Below, one piece after another: positions 25,658 to 34,331 of a stretch of DNA of 59,004 nucleotides (positions within the stretch are counted from its first letter, which is position 1; the number at the start of each line of letters is the position of its first letter). Under the pieces are notes generated by a model, which saw only the letters and a list, made by a program, of their open reading frames with translations, was not told the origin of the DNA and made no database searches. Source of the DNA: JANLSO01 sp031362405 (GTDB taxonomy: Bacteria; Actinomycetota; Thermoleophilia; Miltoncostaeales; Miltoncostaeaceae); the NCBI GenBank assembly GCA_031362405.1, contig JANLSO010000170.1, positions 1-59,004 of the forward strand, in the 5' to 3' direction. Both the position numbers and the translations under genes were made by a program.

Positions 25658-27151
25658 CTACCCGGCGGGCGCGACGACCCTCGACAGGTGGGCGATCAGG
25701 GCGTCGGCTGACAATTCGCGGCCGGTGGCGGCCCGCATCAGGTCGGGCGTCTCCTGGCAGCGGGCGTGACGATGCACACGCTCACGCATGAACGCGAGGA
25801 TCTCGGCGAAGCGGCCGTCCTCGATGGCGGGCTCCAGGCCCCCGAGCTCCTCGTCGGCGGTTTCGGCGAGCTGGGCGGCGTAGAGGTTGCCCATGGTGTA
25901 CGTCGGGAAGTAGCCGAACAGCCCCTCCGCCCAGTGTATGTCTTGCATCGGGCCGTCGGTAACAGACGCGGGCCGCACGCCGAGCATCTCGTGCATACGG
26001 TCGTCCCAGGTGCCGGGAAGCTCATCGACGTCGAGGTCGCCGCGGATCAGCGCCAGCTCGATCTCAAAGCGCAGCGCGATGTGCAGGTTGTACGTGACCT
26101 CGTCGGCGTCCACGCGGATCAACGACGGCGCGACCGCGCTTGCGCGCCGGAAAAGGACCTCGGGGTCGAGGCCCGTCATCGCCGTGGGGAAATGCGTGTC
26201 CAGAAGCGGCGCGATGTGCCGCCAGAATCCGGCGGTTCTGCCGATGTGGTTCTCCCAGAACCGCGATTGCGACTCGTGCGCTCCCATCGAGGGCGCATCC
26301 AGAAGGAACCCGCGGGCGAAACGCTCGGGAAAGCCCTGCTCGTAGAGGGCGTGACCAGCCTCGTGCATCACGGCGAGGATGTTGCCGACCGGGTCGGCCT
26401 CGTCAACGCGGGTGGTGAAGCGGACGTCGCCGAAGCCCGGAGAACTGGTGAAGGGATGCGCGGAGAGGGCGATCATCCCGCCGGAAATGTCGTATCCGAC
26501 CAGGGCACCGAGATCGTGTGCGAGGGCGACCTGCGCGGCGGCCGGCCAGACGCGGTCGGAGAGGTCGGGGGCCGGCACCGCTGCATTGGCCGCCGCGACC
26601 AGTGGCGCGATGCGGGCCCGGAGATCAGCGAACACCGGCTCGATGTCGGCGGCGCGTACGCCGGGTTCGAACTCGTCGAGCAGCGCGTCGTAGGGCTCAC
26701 CGCCGTCGCCGACGGCCTGCGCCTCTTCGCGCTTCAGCTCCACGACCGGGCGTAGGGCCTCGGCGAACGCCGGGAAATCAGCGCGTGGCCGCGCGTCGAT
26801 CCAGACGGTCACGCATCGTGAGCGTGCTTCGCTGAGCGCACGTACGAGCATCTCGGGCATCCGGGTCGCGCGGGCGCGGGCGCGAGAGGCGACCGCCACC
26901 GCGCGGGCCTGTTCGGCATCGAGGGGGGTCTCGGCGAGCGCCGCCAAGACCTCGCCGATCTCGGGTCGCACCATTTCACGGTGGTGCAGGGCGGCGATCG
27001 TTCCCATCTGGCGCGAGCGGGTTGTCGCACCACGCGGCGGCATGCCGGTCTCGCGATCCCAGCCGAGAAGGGCGCCGGTGCCGTTGAGGTCGGCGAGGGT
27101 GCCGGTCCAGTCGCGAAAGCGTTCCCAGGGATCGGTGATGTTCGACGCCAC
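25658..27151 (-). CDS. M32 family (Taq-type) metallocarboxypeptidase
   Basis: 497 aa zinc carboxypeptidase, length typical of the family. The active site is MHEAGHALYEQG with the downstream Glu in GAHESQSRFWENHIGRT. Other M32 blocks are GWDRETGMPPRGA, TTRVDEADPVGNIL, DEVTYNLHIALRFEIE and HWAEGLFGYFPTYTMGNLYAAQL. The open frame continues upstream to 27295, but GTG 27151 gives the normal N-terminus (VASNITDPWERFRDW) and lies 7 bases after a TATCAT hexamer. It is probably cytosolic, trimming peptides from the C-terminus. Confidence 0.93.
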   Translation of the reverse strand: MASNITDPWERFRDWTGTLADLNGTGALLGWDRETGMPPRGATTRSRQMGTIAALHHREMVRPEIGEVLAALAETPLDAEQARAVAVASRARARATRMPEMLVRALSEARSRCVTVWIDARPRADFPAFAEALRPVVELKREEAQAVGDGGEPYDALLDEFEPGVRAADIEPVFADLRARIAPLVAAANAAVPAPDLSDRVWPAAAQVALAHDLGALVGYDISGGMIALSAHPFTSSPGFGDVRFTTRVDEADPVGNILAVMHEAGHALYEQGFPERFARGFLLDAPSMGAHESQSRFWENHIGRTAGFWRHIAPLLDTHFPTAMTGLDPEVLFRRASAVAPSLIRVDADEVTYNLHIALRFEIELALIRGDLDVDELPGTWDDRMHEMLGVRPASVTDGPMQDIHWAEGLFGYFPTYTMGNLYAAQLAETADEELGGLEPAIEDGRFAEILAFMRERVHRHARCQETPDLMRAATGRELSADALIAHLSRVVAPAG

Positions 27152-27158
27152 GCGGGCG

Positions 27159-27164
27159 ATGATA
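27159..27164 (-). promoter_or_regulatory. -10 hexamer TATCAT, leaderless-type, for the M32 carboxypeptidase gene
   Basis: On the minus strand TATCAT ends 7 bases before GTG 27151. No SD is present. It faces the divergent TATCCT hexamer at 27193-27198. Confidence 0.5.
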
Positions 27165-27192
27165 GTCAACGGTCTCCCAGGGCGGGTGGGTT

Positions 27193-27198
27193 TATCCT
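27193..27198 (+). promoter_or_regulatory. -10 hexamer TATCCT, leaderless-type, for the 27205 gene
   Basis: TATCCT ends 6 bases before GTG 27205. The two divergent hexamers here are only 28 bases apart, so the promoters must share control sequence. Confidence 0.5.
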
Positions 27199-27204
27199 CT
27201 GCCC

Positions 27205-27447
27205 GTGCCTGCTCCTGCGAAAGATCCGCCGCGCCTGTTGCGTTGGTGGGAGAATCTGCCGATCGGGGTCCAGATCGGGGTCGTGGGGCCGGCATCGGTG
27301 CTGCTGCTGTGGGCCGCCCACGTGTACTTACTGAACCAGCCCAACGGACGCGGCCTGGGCTACGGGGTCTTTTGGGGAGTCCTTGTCACCGGGGCCATCG
27401 TCGGGGCCACCCGCTCGGAGCGCGCGCGCCGAAACGCGAGGCGCTGA
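27205..27447 (+). CDS. small membrane protein, unknown
   Basis: 80 aa. Two hydrophobic helices are likely, about residues 20-43 (IGVQIGVVGPASVLLLWAAHVYLL) and 50-67 (GLGYGVFWGVLVTGAIVG), flanked by a Pro-rich start and a basic tail (RSERARRNARR). No family is recognised. GTG 27205 stands 6 bases after TATCCT. It is divergent from the carboxypeptidase and convergent with the lipoprotein gene. Confidence 0.6.
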   Translation: MPAPAKDPPRLLRWWENLPIGVQIGVVGPASVLLLWAAHVYLLNQPNGRGLGYGVFWGVLVTGAIVGATRSERARRNARR

Positions 27448-27486
27448 CGTCCACCCGGGGCGGGTGGTCGTCAGCGGTTCACGTGA

Positions 27487-28440
27487 TCAGCCGCCGGTGG
27501 CGGCGGTCTGCAGTTTGGTCAGGGCCGAGGTGAACTTCGGCAGAATGGCGTTCAGCTTCGGGGCGTCACCCGCGTCGGCGGCGTCGAGCAGCTCACGACC
27601 GGAGCTCGTGACGTCCGGTCCGGATGCGACGATCGCCGCGCGGCGCGACTCGAGTTCCGGGGTCGAGACCGTGTAGCCGTCCATCCGGCCGATGATGGTG
27701 TCGAATTCGTCGAGCTGCGTGCGCAACAACGTGCTGCGCTCGGCGAGGGCCGCGGGGCCCTGCGCGGCGGCCTGAAGGGTGAGGCCGAACTGGGTCAGGT
27801 TGCCGCCGAGCTTCTGAACGTCGCCGGCGAACACCGTCGCGTCGACCTCGCCCGTGGGCGAGGCACTGGTCGTTGCGGTGGTGTCGGCGGTCTCCGTCGA
27901 GGTCGTCGCCGTGGTCAGGACCGGCGCGGTGGCGGTGGTCGACGTGGTTGTCGTTGATGTTGTCGTGCTGCTGTCGTTGCCACACACCTTCAGGCCGAGT
28001 TCTTTCGCCAGAGCCTCGCCCTTGTCGGAAAGGGGCGTGACTTTGGTTTGCAGCTCGGTGACCACCGACACGGGCGATTCTCCGCCGTCAATGCGCTTCT
28101 TGACGTCTGTGATGATCGCGAGCTGCTGCTCCTGTAGGCCGATGGCCTCGTCGTGCTTGACCTTCAGCTCGTCGGGCACCTGCAACGCCTTGAGGTCGGC
28201 GGTCTGCTTTGTAGCGAGCGGAAGGAGCGTTTCGAAGTACGGGGCGATCGTCTCGGGCGAGGTCGGCTCGGCGACGGCGTTCTGCGCCGTGTCGAACGTG
28301 GTGCAGATCGCGTCGGCCTGGGTGCGGTATTCCTCGGGGCTGAGCGCGGAGCTGCTGGTTCCGCCACCGCATCCGGCGACGAGGGCGATGCAGCCGATGG
28401 CGAGGCCGCCGACGATCGGACGATGTGACTTCAGACCCAT
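27487..28440 (-). CDS. lipoprotein with Thr/Ser-rich linker, unknown
   Basis: 317 aa. The signal peptide ends in a clear lipobox, IALVAGC, so Cys near residue 24 is lipidated after LspA cleavage. Two helical halves (about 35-150 and 200-310) are joined by a linker of almost only Thr, Ser and Ala (about 155-195). Each half may be a four-helix unit; the first contains ADAICTTFDTAQNAV, as seen in many Solirubrobacterales-type lipoproteins. The function is unknown. ATG 28440 is supported by GGAGAGAAG upstream. Confidence 0.75.
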   Translation of the reverse strand: MGLKSHRPIVGGLAIGCIALVAGCGGGTSSSALSPEEYRTQADAICTTFDTAQNAVAEPTSPETIAPYFETLLPLATKQTADLKALQVPDELKVKHDEAIGLQEQQLAIITDVKKRIDGGESPVSVVTELQTKVTPLSDKGEALAKELGLKVCGNDSSTTTSTTTTSTTATAPVLTTATTSTETADTTATTSASPTGEVDATVFAGDVQKLGGNLTQFGLTLQAAAQGPAALAERSTLLRTQLDEFDTIIGRMDGYTVSTPELESRRAAIVASGPDVTSSGRELLDAADAGDAPKLNAILPKFTSALTKLQTAATGG

Positions 28441-28605
28441 GCTTCTCTCCTCCACGTTGACGCGGTCGAGCCTACAAGTGCGCGACCCGCGCGCCTCCTG
28501 CCCGTTTCCACAGGCGCTTCCGGTGCCGCCCCCCACCGGTCCAGGCCCGAACGGGGAGGCTACGATGGAGCGCGATCACGTGCTTCCACCGCGAGGAGAA
28601 CGGCC

Positions 28606-29112
28606 ATGCCGATTGCGACCCCCGTCGTCGATGCCATCAATGCCCAAGTCGGCAACGAGCTCGGAGCGCACCTCCAGTACCTATCGATCTCGAGCTGGTT
28701 CAGCTCAGAGGGTCTTCGCCAGCTCTCGACGTTCTTCGCGAATCAGGCCGCCGAAGAACACGAGCACGCGATGAAGTTCGTGGGCTACATCAACGACACC
28801 GGTGCGCCCCTGGTGATCCCGCAGATCACCGCGCCGAAGGCGATCTTCGAGACCGCAGAGGAGGCCGTTGGCCTCAGCCTCGAATGGGAAGAGGAGGTCA
28901 CCCGGCAGATCCACCGGATGGTCGACATCTCCGTCGATGGGCACGATCACGCGACGCAGACCTTCCTGCAGTGGTTCGTGACCGAGCAGGTGGAGGAAGT
29001 CGCGACGATGGGCGAGCTTCTGCAGGTGGTGCGCCGTGCGGGTGAGCAGAACCTCCTGCTCGTCGAGGACTACATCGCCCGGACTCACCCGGGTGCGCAG
29101 AGCGCCGGATAG
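28606..29112 (+). CDS. non-heme ferritin
   Basis: 168 aa ferritin four-helix subunit. The ferroxidase ligands lie in NELGAHLQYLSISSWF (Glu near 18), NQAAEEHEHAMKFVGYIND (E-x2-H) and the later VTEQVEEVATMGELL. It stores iron as a 24-mer. GAGGAG at about 28592 is the SD for ATG 28606, and a -10-like TACGAT lies upstream at about 28560-28565. Its 3' end overlaps the convergent histidine kinase by 28 bases. It is close to classical bacterial FtnA in length. Confidence 0.92.
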   Translation: MPIATPVVDAINAQVGNELGAHLQYLSISSWFSSEGLRQLSTFFANQAAEEHEHAMKFVGYINDTGAPLVIPQITAPKAIFETAEEAVGLSLEWEEEVTRQIHRMVDISVDGHDHATQTFLQWFVTEQVEEVATMGELLQVVRRAGEQNLLLVEDYIARTHPGAQSAG

Positions 29113-31160
29113 CGGTGCGACGGGCCCGCGCTGCGAGTCGCCGGGGGAGGCACGGTCGGTAAGCGAAAGCGGAACGTTGCTCCCTGGCCCTCATCGGAGT
29201 CGACGCTGATCTGGCCGCCATGGCCCTCGACGATCGCCTTGCTGATCGCCAGCCCGAGGCCGGTGCCGCCCGCGGCGCCGGCCCCGGTGCGCCCCCGGTA
29301 GAAGCGCTCGAAGAGTCGGTCGCACTCGTCACGGGGGATGCCGATCCCTGAGTCGGCAACCTCCAGCAATACCTCGTCGGGCCCCTGGCAGCCACTGACG
29401 ACCACGCGCCCGCCCTCGGGGGTGTAGGCGAGCGCATTCGACAGGAGGTTGTCGAGCACCTGGCCGAGCCGCGTGCGATCGCCGAGGGTGATCATCGGGG
29501 CCGCCGCACACAGCTCCAGGGTGATGCCGTGCTCGTCGGCCATGGGGCGTGCACCCTCAACGGCCTCCCGTGCGACCTCGGCGAGGTCGCACGGGGTGAT
29601 CGCCAAGTCGAGCTGGCCCGCCTCGGCCTGAGCAACGACAAGGAGATCCCCCACGAGACGCAGCAGGCGCTGTCCGTTGCGCTCGACAATCTCCAGAAAA
29701 CGTCGCTGCCCGGCCCGAAGCCGCCCCGCCTCACCGTCGAGCAGGACCTCCGCGTACCCGATGATCGACGTCAGCGGAGTTCGCAGCTCGTGCGAGACGA
29801 GCGCCAGAAACTCATCCTTCAGACGCTCGGCCTGACGCTCGGCGGTGACCTCGCGGTGAACGAAAACGCGTCCCATCAAGGCCCCGTGATCGTCCCGCAC
29901 CGGGGTGGTGAAGCACGCGATCGTTCGGCCTGAATCGGTCAGGGTGTACTCATGGCGAACCTCGCGCTCGGGATCGTCGGTGATCGCTCCGAGACGGGCA
30001 AGAAAGGCGTCTGGATCGTCGACGCGCCCGGCAAGGGCGCCGATCGAATGGGTCACCGGTCGCGCGGGCGAGATGTCCTCCATTAGTTGTGCGAGCGGCG
30101 GGTTCGCCATTACGCGCTCGCCCCGGGTGTTGACAAGCTCAATTCCGTCGGGAGTGGCATCGAGCATTGCTCGCACGATGCCCGCCTGCTGGACGGCGTC
30201 GCGCAATGACAGCGCGTTGGCCAGGGCGGCGGCCACCTGGTCGGCAAGTTGTGCGAGCGCCACGCGGTCGAAGCCATCGTGGTGGTCACTCGATTCCCAT
30301 CCGATCCGCGCGGCTCCGAGCTCGAGTGGGCCGTGGGCGATCGGGATGTACAACCAGTCGCCGCCCAGGGTGATGTTGCTCTCGACGTCAGCCGCGCGGT
30401 CGGGCTCGACGCCCCGGGTGGCCATGATCTCGGGTGCGCGGTCGGGCCCCGAGGTCGTCCACAGCACACCGCGTGGCGCCCCGGTGAGGGCGCACAGGCC
30501 GTCGAGCGCGCTTTGGGCGAGGGCGCCGGCGTCGCTGTGGCCGGCGAGGCGGCGACCGAGCACCAGAAGAGCCTCGGCCCGATCACGTTGTTGTCGGGTC
30601 AGCTCCTCTGCGCGGTGACGGGCGTGGATGTCGCGCACCGCCGCATGCAGCTCGATAAGGCGGCCGTTGTCGTCGCAGACACGTCGTCCGGTCGTCTCGG
30701 TCCACACCCAGCCGCGATCATGGTGGGCGATTCGCATTCGCGCCGACTGGACCGCATCACTGTCATGGAGCCGCTGGAGAAGGCTATCGACGATGGCGCG
30801 GTCGTCGGGATGCACGAGGTCGGCGAGCGATCTGCCACCGAGGCCGTCGACGGCGCAACCGGTGATGTCGTGGCCGGCGGGGGAGACATAGAGCAGCGAT
30901 CCGGCGGGGGAGATCCGGCACACCATGTCGCCGGAGTTCTCGGCCAGCAGACGAAAGGCCCTCGCGGCATGGCGTTCGCGGCGGTCGGCGCGGGTCTTGA
31001 GGCTGAGGACCGCGAGCAGCAGCAGCGCAAGGGCATCGAGGAGCCAAAGAGCGACGAGGTCGGTGCTTCGCGAAAACAACAGGGGGACGGCGACCGCCGT
31101 TCCGGCCGAGGCGGCCAGCACGGTTCCGGTGATGGCGACATCGATGCGGCGAGTACCCAC
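29085..31160 (-). CDS. membrane PAS/GAF sensor histidine kinase (orphan)
   Basis: 691 aa from GTG 31160. Two transmembrane helices lie near residues 8-30 and 33-52. A PAS domain follows (about 70-175, LLAENSGDMVCRISPAGSLL), then a GAF domain (about 195-335), a second PAS (about 345-440), HisKA with H457 in LVSHELRTPLTSIIGY, and HATPase_c (NLLSNALAYTPEGG, DSGIGIPRDECDRLFERFYRG, GGTGLGLAISKAI). No response regulator gene is next to it, so the partner is elsewhere. The upstream frame is longer, but those residues are not domain-like. A PilZ gene starts divergently about 170 bases away. Confidence 0.88.
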   Translation of the reverse strand: MGTRRIDVAITGTVLAASAGTAVAVPLLFSRSTDLVALWLLDALALLLLAVLSLKTRADRRERHAARAFRLLAENSGDMVCRISPAGSLLYVSPAGHDITGCAVDGLGGRSLADLVHPDDRAIVDSLLQRLHDSDAVQSARMRIAHHDRGWVWTETTGRRVCDDNGRLIELHAAVRDIHARHRAEELTRQQRDRAEALLVLGRRLAGHSDAGALAQSALDGLCALTGAPRGVLWTTSGPDRAPEIMATRGVEPDRAADVESNITLGGDWLYIPIAHGPLELGAARIGWESSDHHDGFDRVALAQLADQVAAALANALSLRDAVQQAGIVRAMLDATPDGIELVNTRGERVMANPPLAQLMEDISPARPVTHSIGALAGRVDDPDAFLARLGAITDDPEREVRHEYTLTDSGRTIACFTTPVRDDHGALMGRVFVHREVTAERQAERLKDEFLALVSHELRTPLTSIIGYAEVLLDGEAGRLRAGQRRFLEIVERNGQRLLRLVGDLLVVAQAEAGQLDLAITPCDLAEVAREAVEGARPMADEHGITLELCAAAPMITLGDRTRLGQVLDNLLSNALAYTPEGGRVVVSGCQGPDEVLLEVADSGIGIPRDECDRLFERFYRGRTGAGAAGGTGLGLAISKAIVEGHGGQISVDSDEGQGATFRFRLPTVPPPATRSAGPSHRYPALCAPG

Positions 31161-31331
31161 GCGTCCCGAATCGGCAGTCGACGGTGCGGCTTGAGCATGC
31201 GGGCTGCACGAAGGGCTCAAGTTTTTCCGCGAGATGCCGAAGGGGCCCTCTACGCTCCCAATGACGGGCGCAGCGGCAAACACACCCCGACCGGGGTGAT
31301 GTGGTCGGTAAGTGACGATGAAAGGTCGCGT

Positions 31332-31706
31332 GTGAACTCCCAGCCTGAAGCCACGAACCCCGATCAGGATCGGCGCGCCGATCAGCGCATGTCCGCTCAG
31401 CTGCGGGCCCGGGTCATCGATCACGATCGAGTCGTCGACGTGCAGACCGTTGATATCAGCGCGGGTGGAGCACTTCTTTCGGGGCCCGACTTCCCCTCCG
31501 GTAGCCACGTTCGCATCGAAATCGAGCTGGCCGAACTCGGTTGGCACGCCGTCGACGCCGAAGTCATTCGTCGGGAAGAGTCGGCTTCGGGTGGCGAGGG
31601 CCACATGGCCGCACGCTTTGCCCAGATCGCCACCGACGGCGGCCGCGACGCGATTCGCGCCTTCTTCGACGCCCGGCTCGACCCGGCGGCACGCCAGGCC
31701 GCGTAG
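31332..31706 (+). CDS. PilZ-domain c-di-GMP receptor protein
   Basis: 124 aa from GTG 31332, with GAAAGGT 5 bases upstream; ATG 31299 in the same frame would add 11 residues. The PilZ signature is present: DRRADQRMSAQLRARV (R-x3-R arm) followed by TVDISAGGALLSGPDFPSG (D-x-S-x2-G). The rest is the six-strand barrel (VRIEIELAELGWHAVDAEVI). It should bind c-di-GMP and act on an unknown partner. A plus-strand open frame far upstream (from 30249) is just the antisense of the histidine kinase. Confidence 0.82.
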   Translation: MNSQPEATNPDQDRRADQRMSAQLRARVIDHDRVVDVQTVDISAGGALLSGPDFPSGSHVRIEIELAELGWHAVDAEVIRREESASGGEGHMAARFAQIATDGGRDAIRAFFDARLDPAARQAA

Positions 31707-32263
31707 CCGTCGCAGGCTCTCAGTAGCTTCGCCGGGTCGAGCGCAGCCGCCTCAGAGCAACCCGGGCGACGGGGTTGTGATGAGGATGGTCCGTGCGCGG
31801 CGGTTCGGCAGGTGGGCGGCACCTACGGTGCTCGCCATGGCGCGCAGGGGGCGGTGGCGGCCGACCCGGTCACCTCGCTGGCGGCCACCGTCGACGCGGC
31901 GCTCGCCCCAATCGCGACGAGCCGAGAGGCCAGGTTGTCAACATCCGGTGCCCGGCACCGGATGTTGACAACCTCGTCTACGCCAGCAGGTCGAGCCGGG
32001 GCGTGGGGTTCTGGGGATCGGTCGGCGATGCCGGGCGGGCCGTCGGCGAGTGATCCTGCGGTTTCCGCTCGGTGTCGCGGCGAAACCGTGAGGCGCGGCT
32101 CGTCGTCGGAAGGCGGCGTGCCTGCTGGGTCGCCTGGGCGATCCCAGTCTGGCTTATGACGTCGGCTTGGAGGTCCCGATGGATGGCGATCTGCGCGATG
32201 CGCGTCGCTTCGTGGACCCCGGCACCGTGGGAGATGTCGTGTACAGGCACAGCGTCATCCGGC
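31707..32263. other. 557-bp interval without a recognisable gene; carries a 43-bp palindrome
   Basis: Several overlapping open frames exist on both strands, none with recognisable motifs, SDs or protein-like composition. The minus frame through 31978-32313 has one sober patch (HDISHGAGVHEATRIAQIAI) but no identifiable family. The only clear structure is the palindrome at 31932-31974, listed separately. This is probably a degraded or non-coding insertion zone. Confidence 0.5.
31932..31974. repeat. 43-bp perfect palindrome, copy 1 of a CGGTGCC-N-GGCACCG family
   Basis: Arm 31932-31952 (AGGTTGTCAACATCCGGTGCC) is the exact reverse complement of 31954-31974; one C at 31953 is the centre. The inner CGGTGCC-N-GGCACCG is shared with the palindrome at 50066-50096, but the outer arms differ completely while still pairing perfectly. 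As RNA it would form a very stable hairpin. No run of T follows, so it is not a standard terminator. Confidence 0.85.
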
Positions 32264-32476
32264 TCAACGGCTCGCTGACCCGGATGTCGCATCGTCGTCG
32301 CTCGCGAGGGCATCGATCAGCCCCTGAGCCTCGACGAGGCGCTCCCATGCGATCTCTTCGGCGCGTTCGTGCTCGAGGGGCGACCCGTACAGGTGGGCGC
32401 CTCGTGACACCGAGAGGTAGTCCGAGCGTGCGCGGTCGAGCGCGGCGTGCGGGTCGCGGTCGGTTGTTGTGGTCAT
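32264..32476 (-). CDS. small hypothetical protein
   Basis: 70 aa soluble, acidic-basic mixed protein (AALDRARSDYLSVSRGAHLY, ERAEEIAWERLVEAQGLIDA), probably helical. The start is strongly supported: the coding strand reads GAGGAGGTGACCG directly before ATG 32476, one of the best SDs in the window. No family is recognised. It lies next to a decayed TA locus and may be an accessory gene. Confidence 0.65.
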   Translation of the reverse strand: MTTTTDRDPHAALDRARSDYLSVSRGAHLYGSPLEHERAEEIAWERLVEAQGLIDALASDDDATSGSASR

Positions 32477-32779
32477 CGGTCACCTCCTCGTGTGGTCGTA
32501 TCGCCGGTTACGACGGTGTATCGGCATCTGCGCGCCAGGATCGACACCTTTGCCGTAGGTTCGTTGCTCCGTCTCGAGGACCCTGTGGTCGTCGAGACGT
32601 TTCGAGGCCGATGCTGCAATCCTCGGCGAGTGACGAAAGCGCCGGTTGCAACCCCCCATCTGGGTGCCCTCGAAGTCAGGTTGATGGGCCTTGGATGTAG
32701 GGGTATGTCGGAGGCGTACGGAGTGGTCGGACGAGAACGAGGCCCGGACGAACGTGGTGTCTCTCGTGCCCGGATCGCT

Positions 32780-33148
32780 GGCGTGGGTACTCCACCGGGG
32801 AGCCGCCGCGGTGAGCACGTCGGCCCAGGCCGGGTCGGCCGTCGGGGCGGGAAGTCGATGTCGGGCTGCCAGGGCACGACGGCAGCGGTCGGCGAGGGAG
32901 AGCCCCGAGGCACGGGTTATCGGGCGCATCGTGGCCGCTGCCTCGGCGTCGGCGACGTCGAGGGGCACGAGCTCGAGCCCGATCGTGGTCAGCGCCGTGC
33001 GCGCGGCAACCGGGTCGGCGTCACGAGCGATGCACGCCTGCGCGACTTCAGCCCAGTTGACGGTCGAGATCAACGACCGACCGACGGCTTCCTGAAGCGT
33101 CGCGGCGCCGATCGGCACCACCTGCCCGTCGCCGAGGCGGCGAAACAT
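32780..33148 (-). pseudogene. PIN-domain toxin lacking its N-terminus
   Basis: The frame is open from ATG 33148 and reads ISTVNWAEVAQACIARDADP, then LELVPLDVADAEAAATMRPI, GLSLADRCRRALAARHRLP and TADPAWADV. These match the middle and end of VapC-type PIN domains. The first strand with the catalytic Asp is absent, the usual G-D-R-A-C-L-A is altered to A-D-R-C-R-R-A, and the end runs into unrelated sequence. The frame stays open to 32480 without sense. A toxin without the first Asp should be inactive. Confidence 0.65.
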
Positions 33149-33157
33149 CCCCCGGAT

Positions 33158-33295
33158 TCAGGCGACCTCTTCCTTTTGCGGTACGAGGACGATTCGTTCA
33201 CCGTGGCGTTCCACGGGCAGGCGGTCCCCCTCGCCGATGCCCATGTCGCGGCGAACGTCGGCCGGGATCACGACGCGACCCTGTCGCCCGACCAC
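33158..33295 (-). CDS. AbrB/MazE-type antitoxin (possibly 5'-truncated)
   Basis: 45 aa from GTG 33295: GRQGRVVIPADVRRDMGIGE then GDRLPVERHGERIVLVPQ, a clear SpoVT/AbrB domain. It ends 10 bases before the toxin remnant. No ATG is in frame. An ATG 28 bases further upstream is out of frame, so a frameshift near the 5' end is possible. It is shorter than the family norm (70-85 aa) because the toxin-binding tail is missing. With a dead toxin downstream it may persist only as a small DNA-binding protein. Confidence 0.55.
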   Translation of the reverse strand: MVGRQGRVVIPADVRRDMGIGEGDRLPVERHGERIVLVPQKEEVA

Positions 33296-33408
33296 GACCG
33301 TAGTGGCAGTGTTCGTGTGTGCATCTGTCTGATTGTGGCATGTGTGTCGTTATGGCTTAACCGTGGCCGCGTGTCGGCGGCGGCCCGCCGGTGGGGCCTC
33401 CCGTCCAC

Positions 33409-33414
33409 TAATCT
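33409..33414 (+). promoter_or_regulatory. -10 hexamer TAATCT, leaderless-type, for the sulfotransferase gene
   Basis: TAATCT ends 8 bases before GTG 33423 and no SD is present. Confidence 0.5.
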
Positions 33415-33422
33415 GAGCGCCC

Positions 33423-34331
33423 GTGAGACGACCGAACTTCTTCATTGTTGGCGCACCGAAATGCGGCACGACGGCGCTCAGCGAATATCTTCGCGGCAAC
33501 GCGGCCGTCTTCATGTCGCGCCCCAAAGAACCTCACTGGTTCAGTAGCGACTTCGACTACTACGCCAACCGCGAAGACCCGACGCTCGACGGCTATCTGC
33601 GCCTTTTCGACGGCGCGACCGAGCGTCATCTCGCCGTTGGTGAGGCGTCGGTCTGGTACCTCTACAGCGTGGCCGCCCTGCCGGCGATCGTCGCGTTCGA
33701 CCCGACCTCACGCGTGATCGCAATGGTGCGCAACCCGGTCGACATGGTGCCATCGCTTCACTCCCAGCTGCTCTACACCCTCGATGAGGATGAGCCGAGC
33801 GTCGAGCTGGCGTGGCGTCTGCAGGCCGAGCGGGCCCGCGGCGAACGCATCCCCGGCACCTGCCGGGTGCCGGACTTCCTTCAGTACGGGGCCGCGTGCT
33901 CGCTGGGGGCGCAGGTCGAGCGCGCGATGAGTGCGGTCCCCAAAGAGAACCTACGCGTGATCCCGTTTGACGAGTTCGCCCGCGACACACGGCGCGTCTA
34001 CACCGAGACGCTCGAGTTCCTGGGTGTGCCCGACGACGGGCGCGTCGACTTCCCACGCGTGAATGCGAACAAGCAGCACCGGTACGGCTGGCTCGGTCGA
34101 GTCAGCCAACGTCCGCCGGCCCCGCTGATGGCGGCCGCGCGGGGAATCAAGCGGGTCGCAAGGGTCGAGCGCCTGAACGTGCTGCCCCGGATCAAGGAGC
34201 GCAACCGTCGTGTCGCGGATCGCGCGCAGGTCGACCCGGCGTTTCGGCGGATGCTCGCCGAGTACTTTCGCCCCGATGTCGAACACCTCGGCCGCCTGAT
34301 TGATCGTGACCTATCCCACTGGTGCCGATGA
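33423..34331 (+). CDS. PAPS-dependent sulfotransferase family protein
   Basis: 302 aa. The 5'-phosphosulfate loop is FFIVGAPKCGTTALSEYL at the N-terminus. The 3'-phosphate site is in VIAMVRNPVDMVPSLHSQLL (R-x7-S type). The C-terminal half has NLRVIPFDEFARD and LEFLGVPDDG. Such enzymes sulfate lipids, glycans or small metabolites; the acceptor is unknown. The start is GTG 33423 behind TAATCT. It overlaps the methyltransferase gene by 4 bases, suggesting a joint tailoring role. Confidence 0.85.
   Translation: MRRPNFFIVGAPKCGTTALSEYLRGNAAVFMSRPKEPHWFSSDFDYYANREDPTLDGYLRLFDGATERHLAVGEASVWYLYSVAALPAIVAFDPTSRVIAMVRNPVDMVPSLHSQLLYTLDEDEPSVELAWRLQAERARGERIPGTCRVPDFLQYGAACSLGAQVERAMSAVPKENLRVIPFDEFARDTRRVYTETLEFLGVPDDGRVDFPRVNANKQHRYGWLGRVSQRPPAPLMAAARGIKRVARVERLNVLPRIKERNRRVADRAQVDPAFRRMLAEYFRPDVEHLGRLIDRDLSHWCR

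Noticed and set aside
25766..26755. 329-codon plus-strand ORF
   Set aside because: Antisense shadow of the M32 carboxypeptidase gene, whose motifs are clear on the other strand.
27850..27975. Low-complexity GT-rich tract as a structural DNA element
   Set aside because: It encodes the Thr/Ser linker of the lipoprotein; nothing else needs explaining.
30249..31298. Long plus-strand open frame ahead of the PilZ domain
   Set aside because: It is the antisense of the histidine kinase and has no protein-like motifs; the PilZ gene starts at 31299 or 31332.
33853..33873. CCGGCACC-5-GGTGCCGG inverted repeat inside the sulfotransferase gene, similar to the palindrome core
   Set aside because: Only 8-bp arms with a 5-base spacer, opposite orientation of the core and no extended arms; expected by chance in GC-rich coding DNA.
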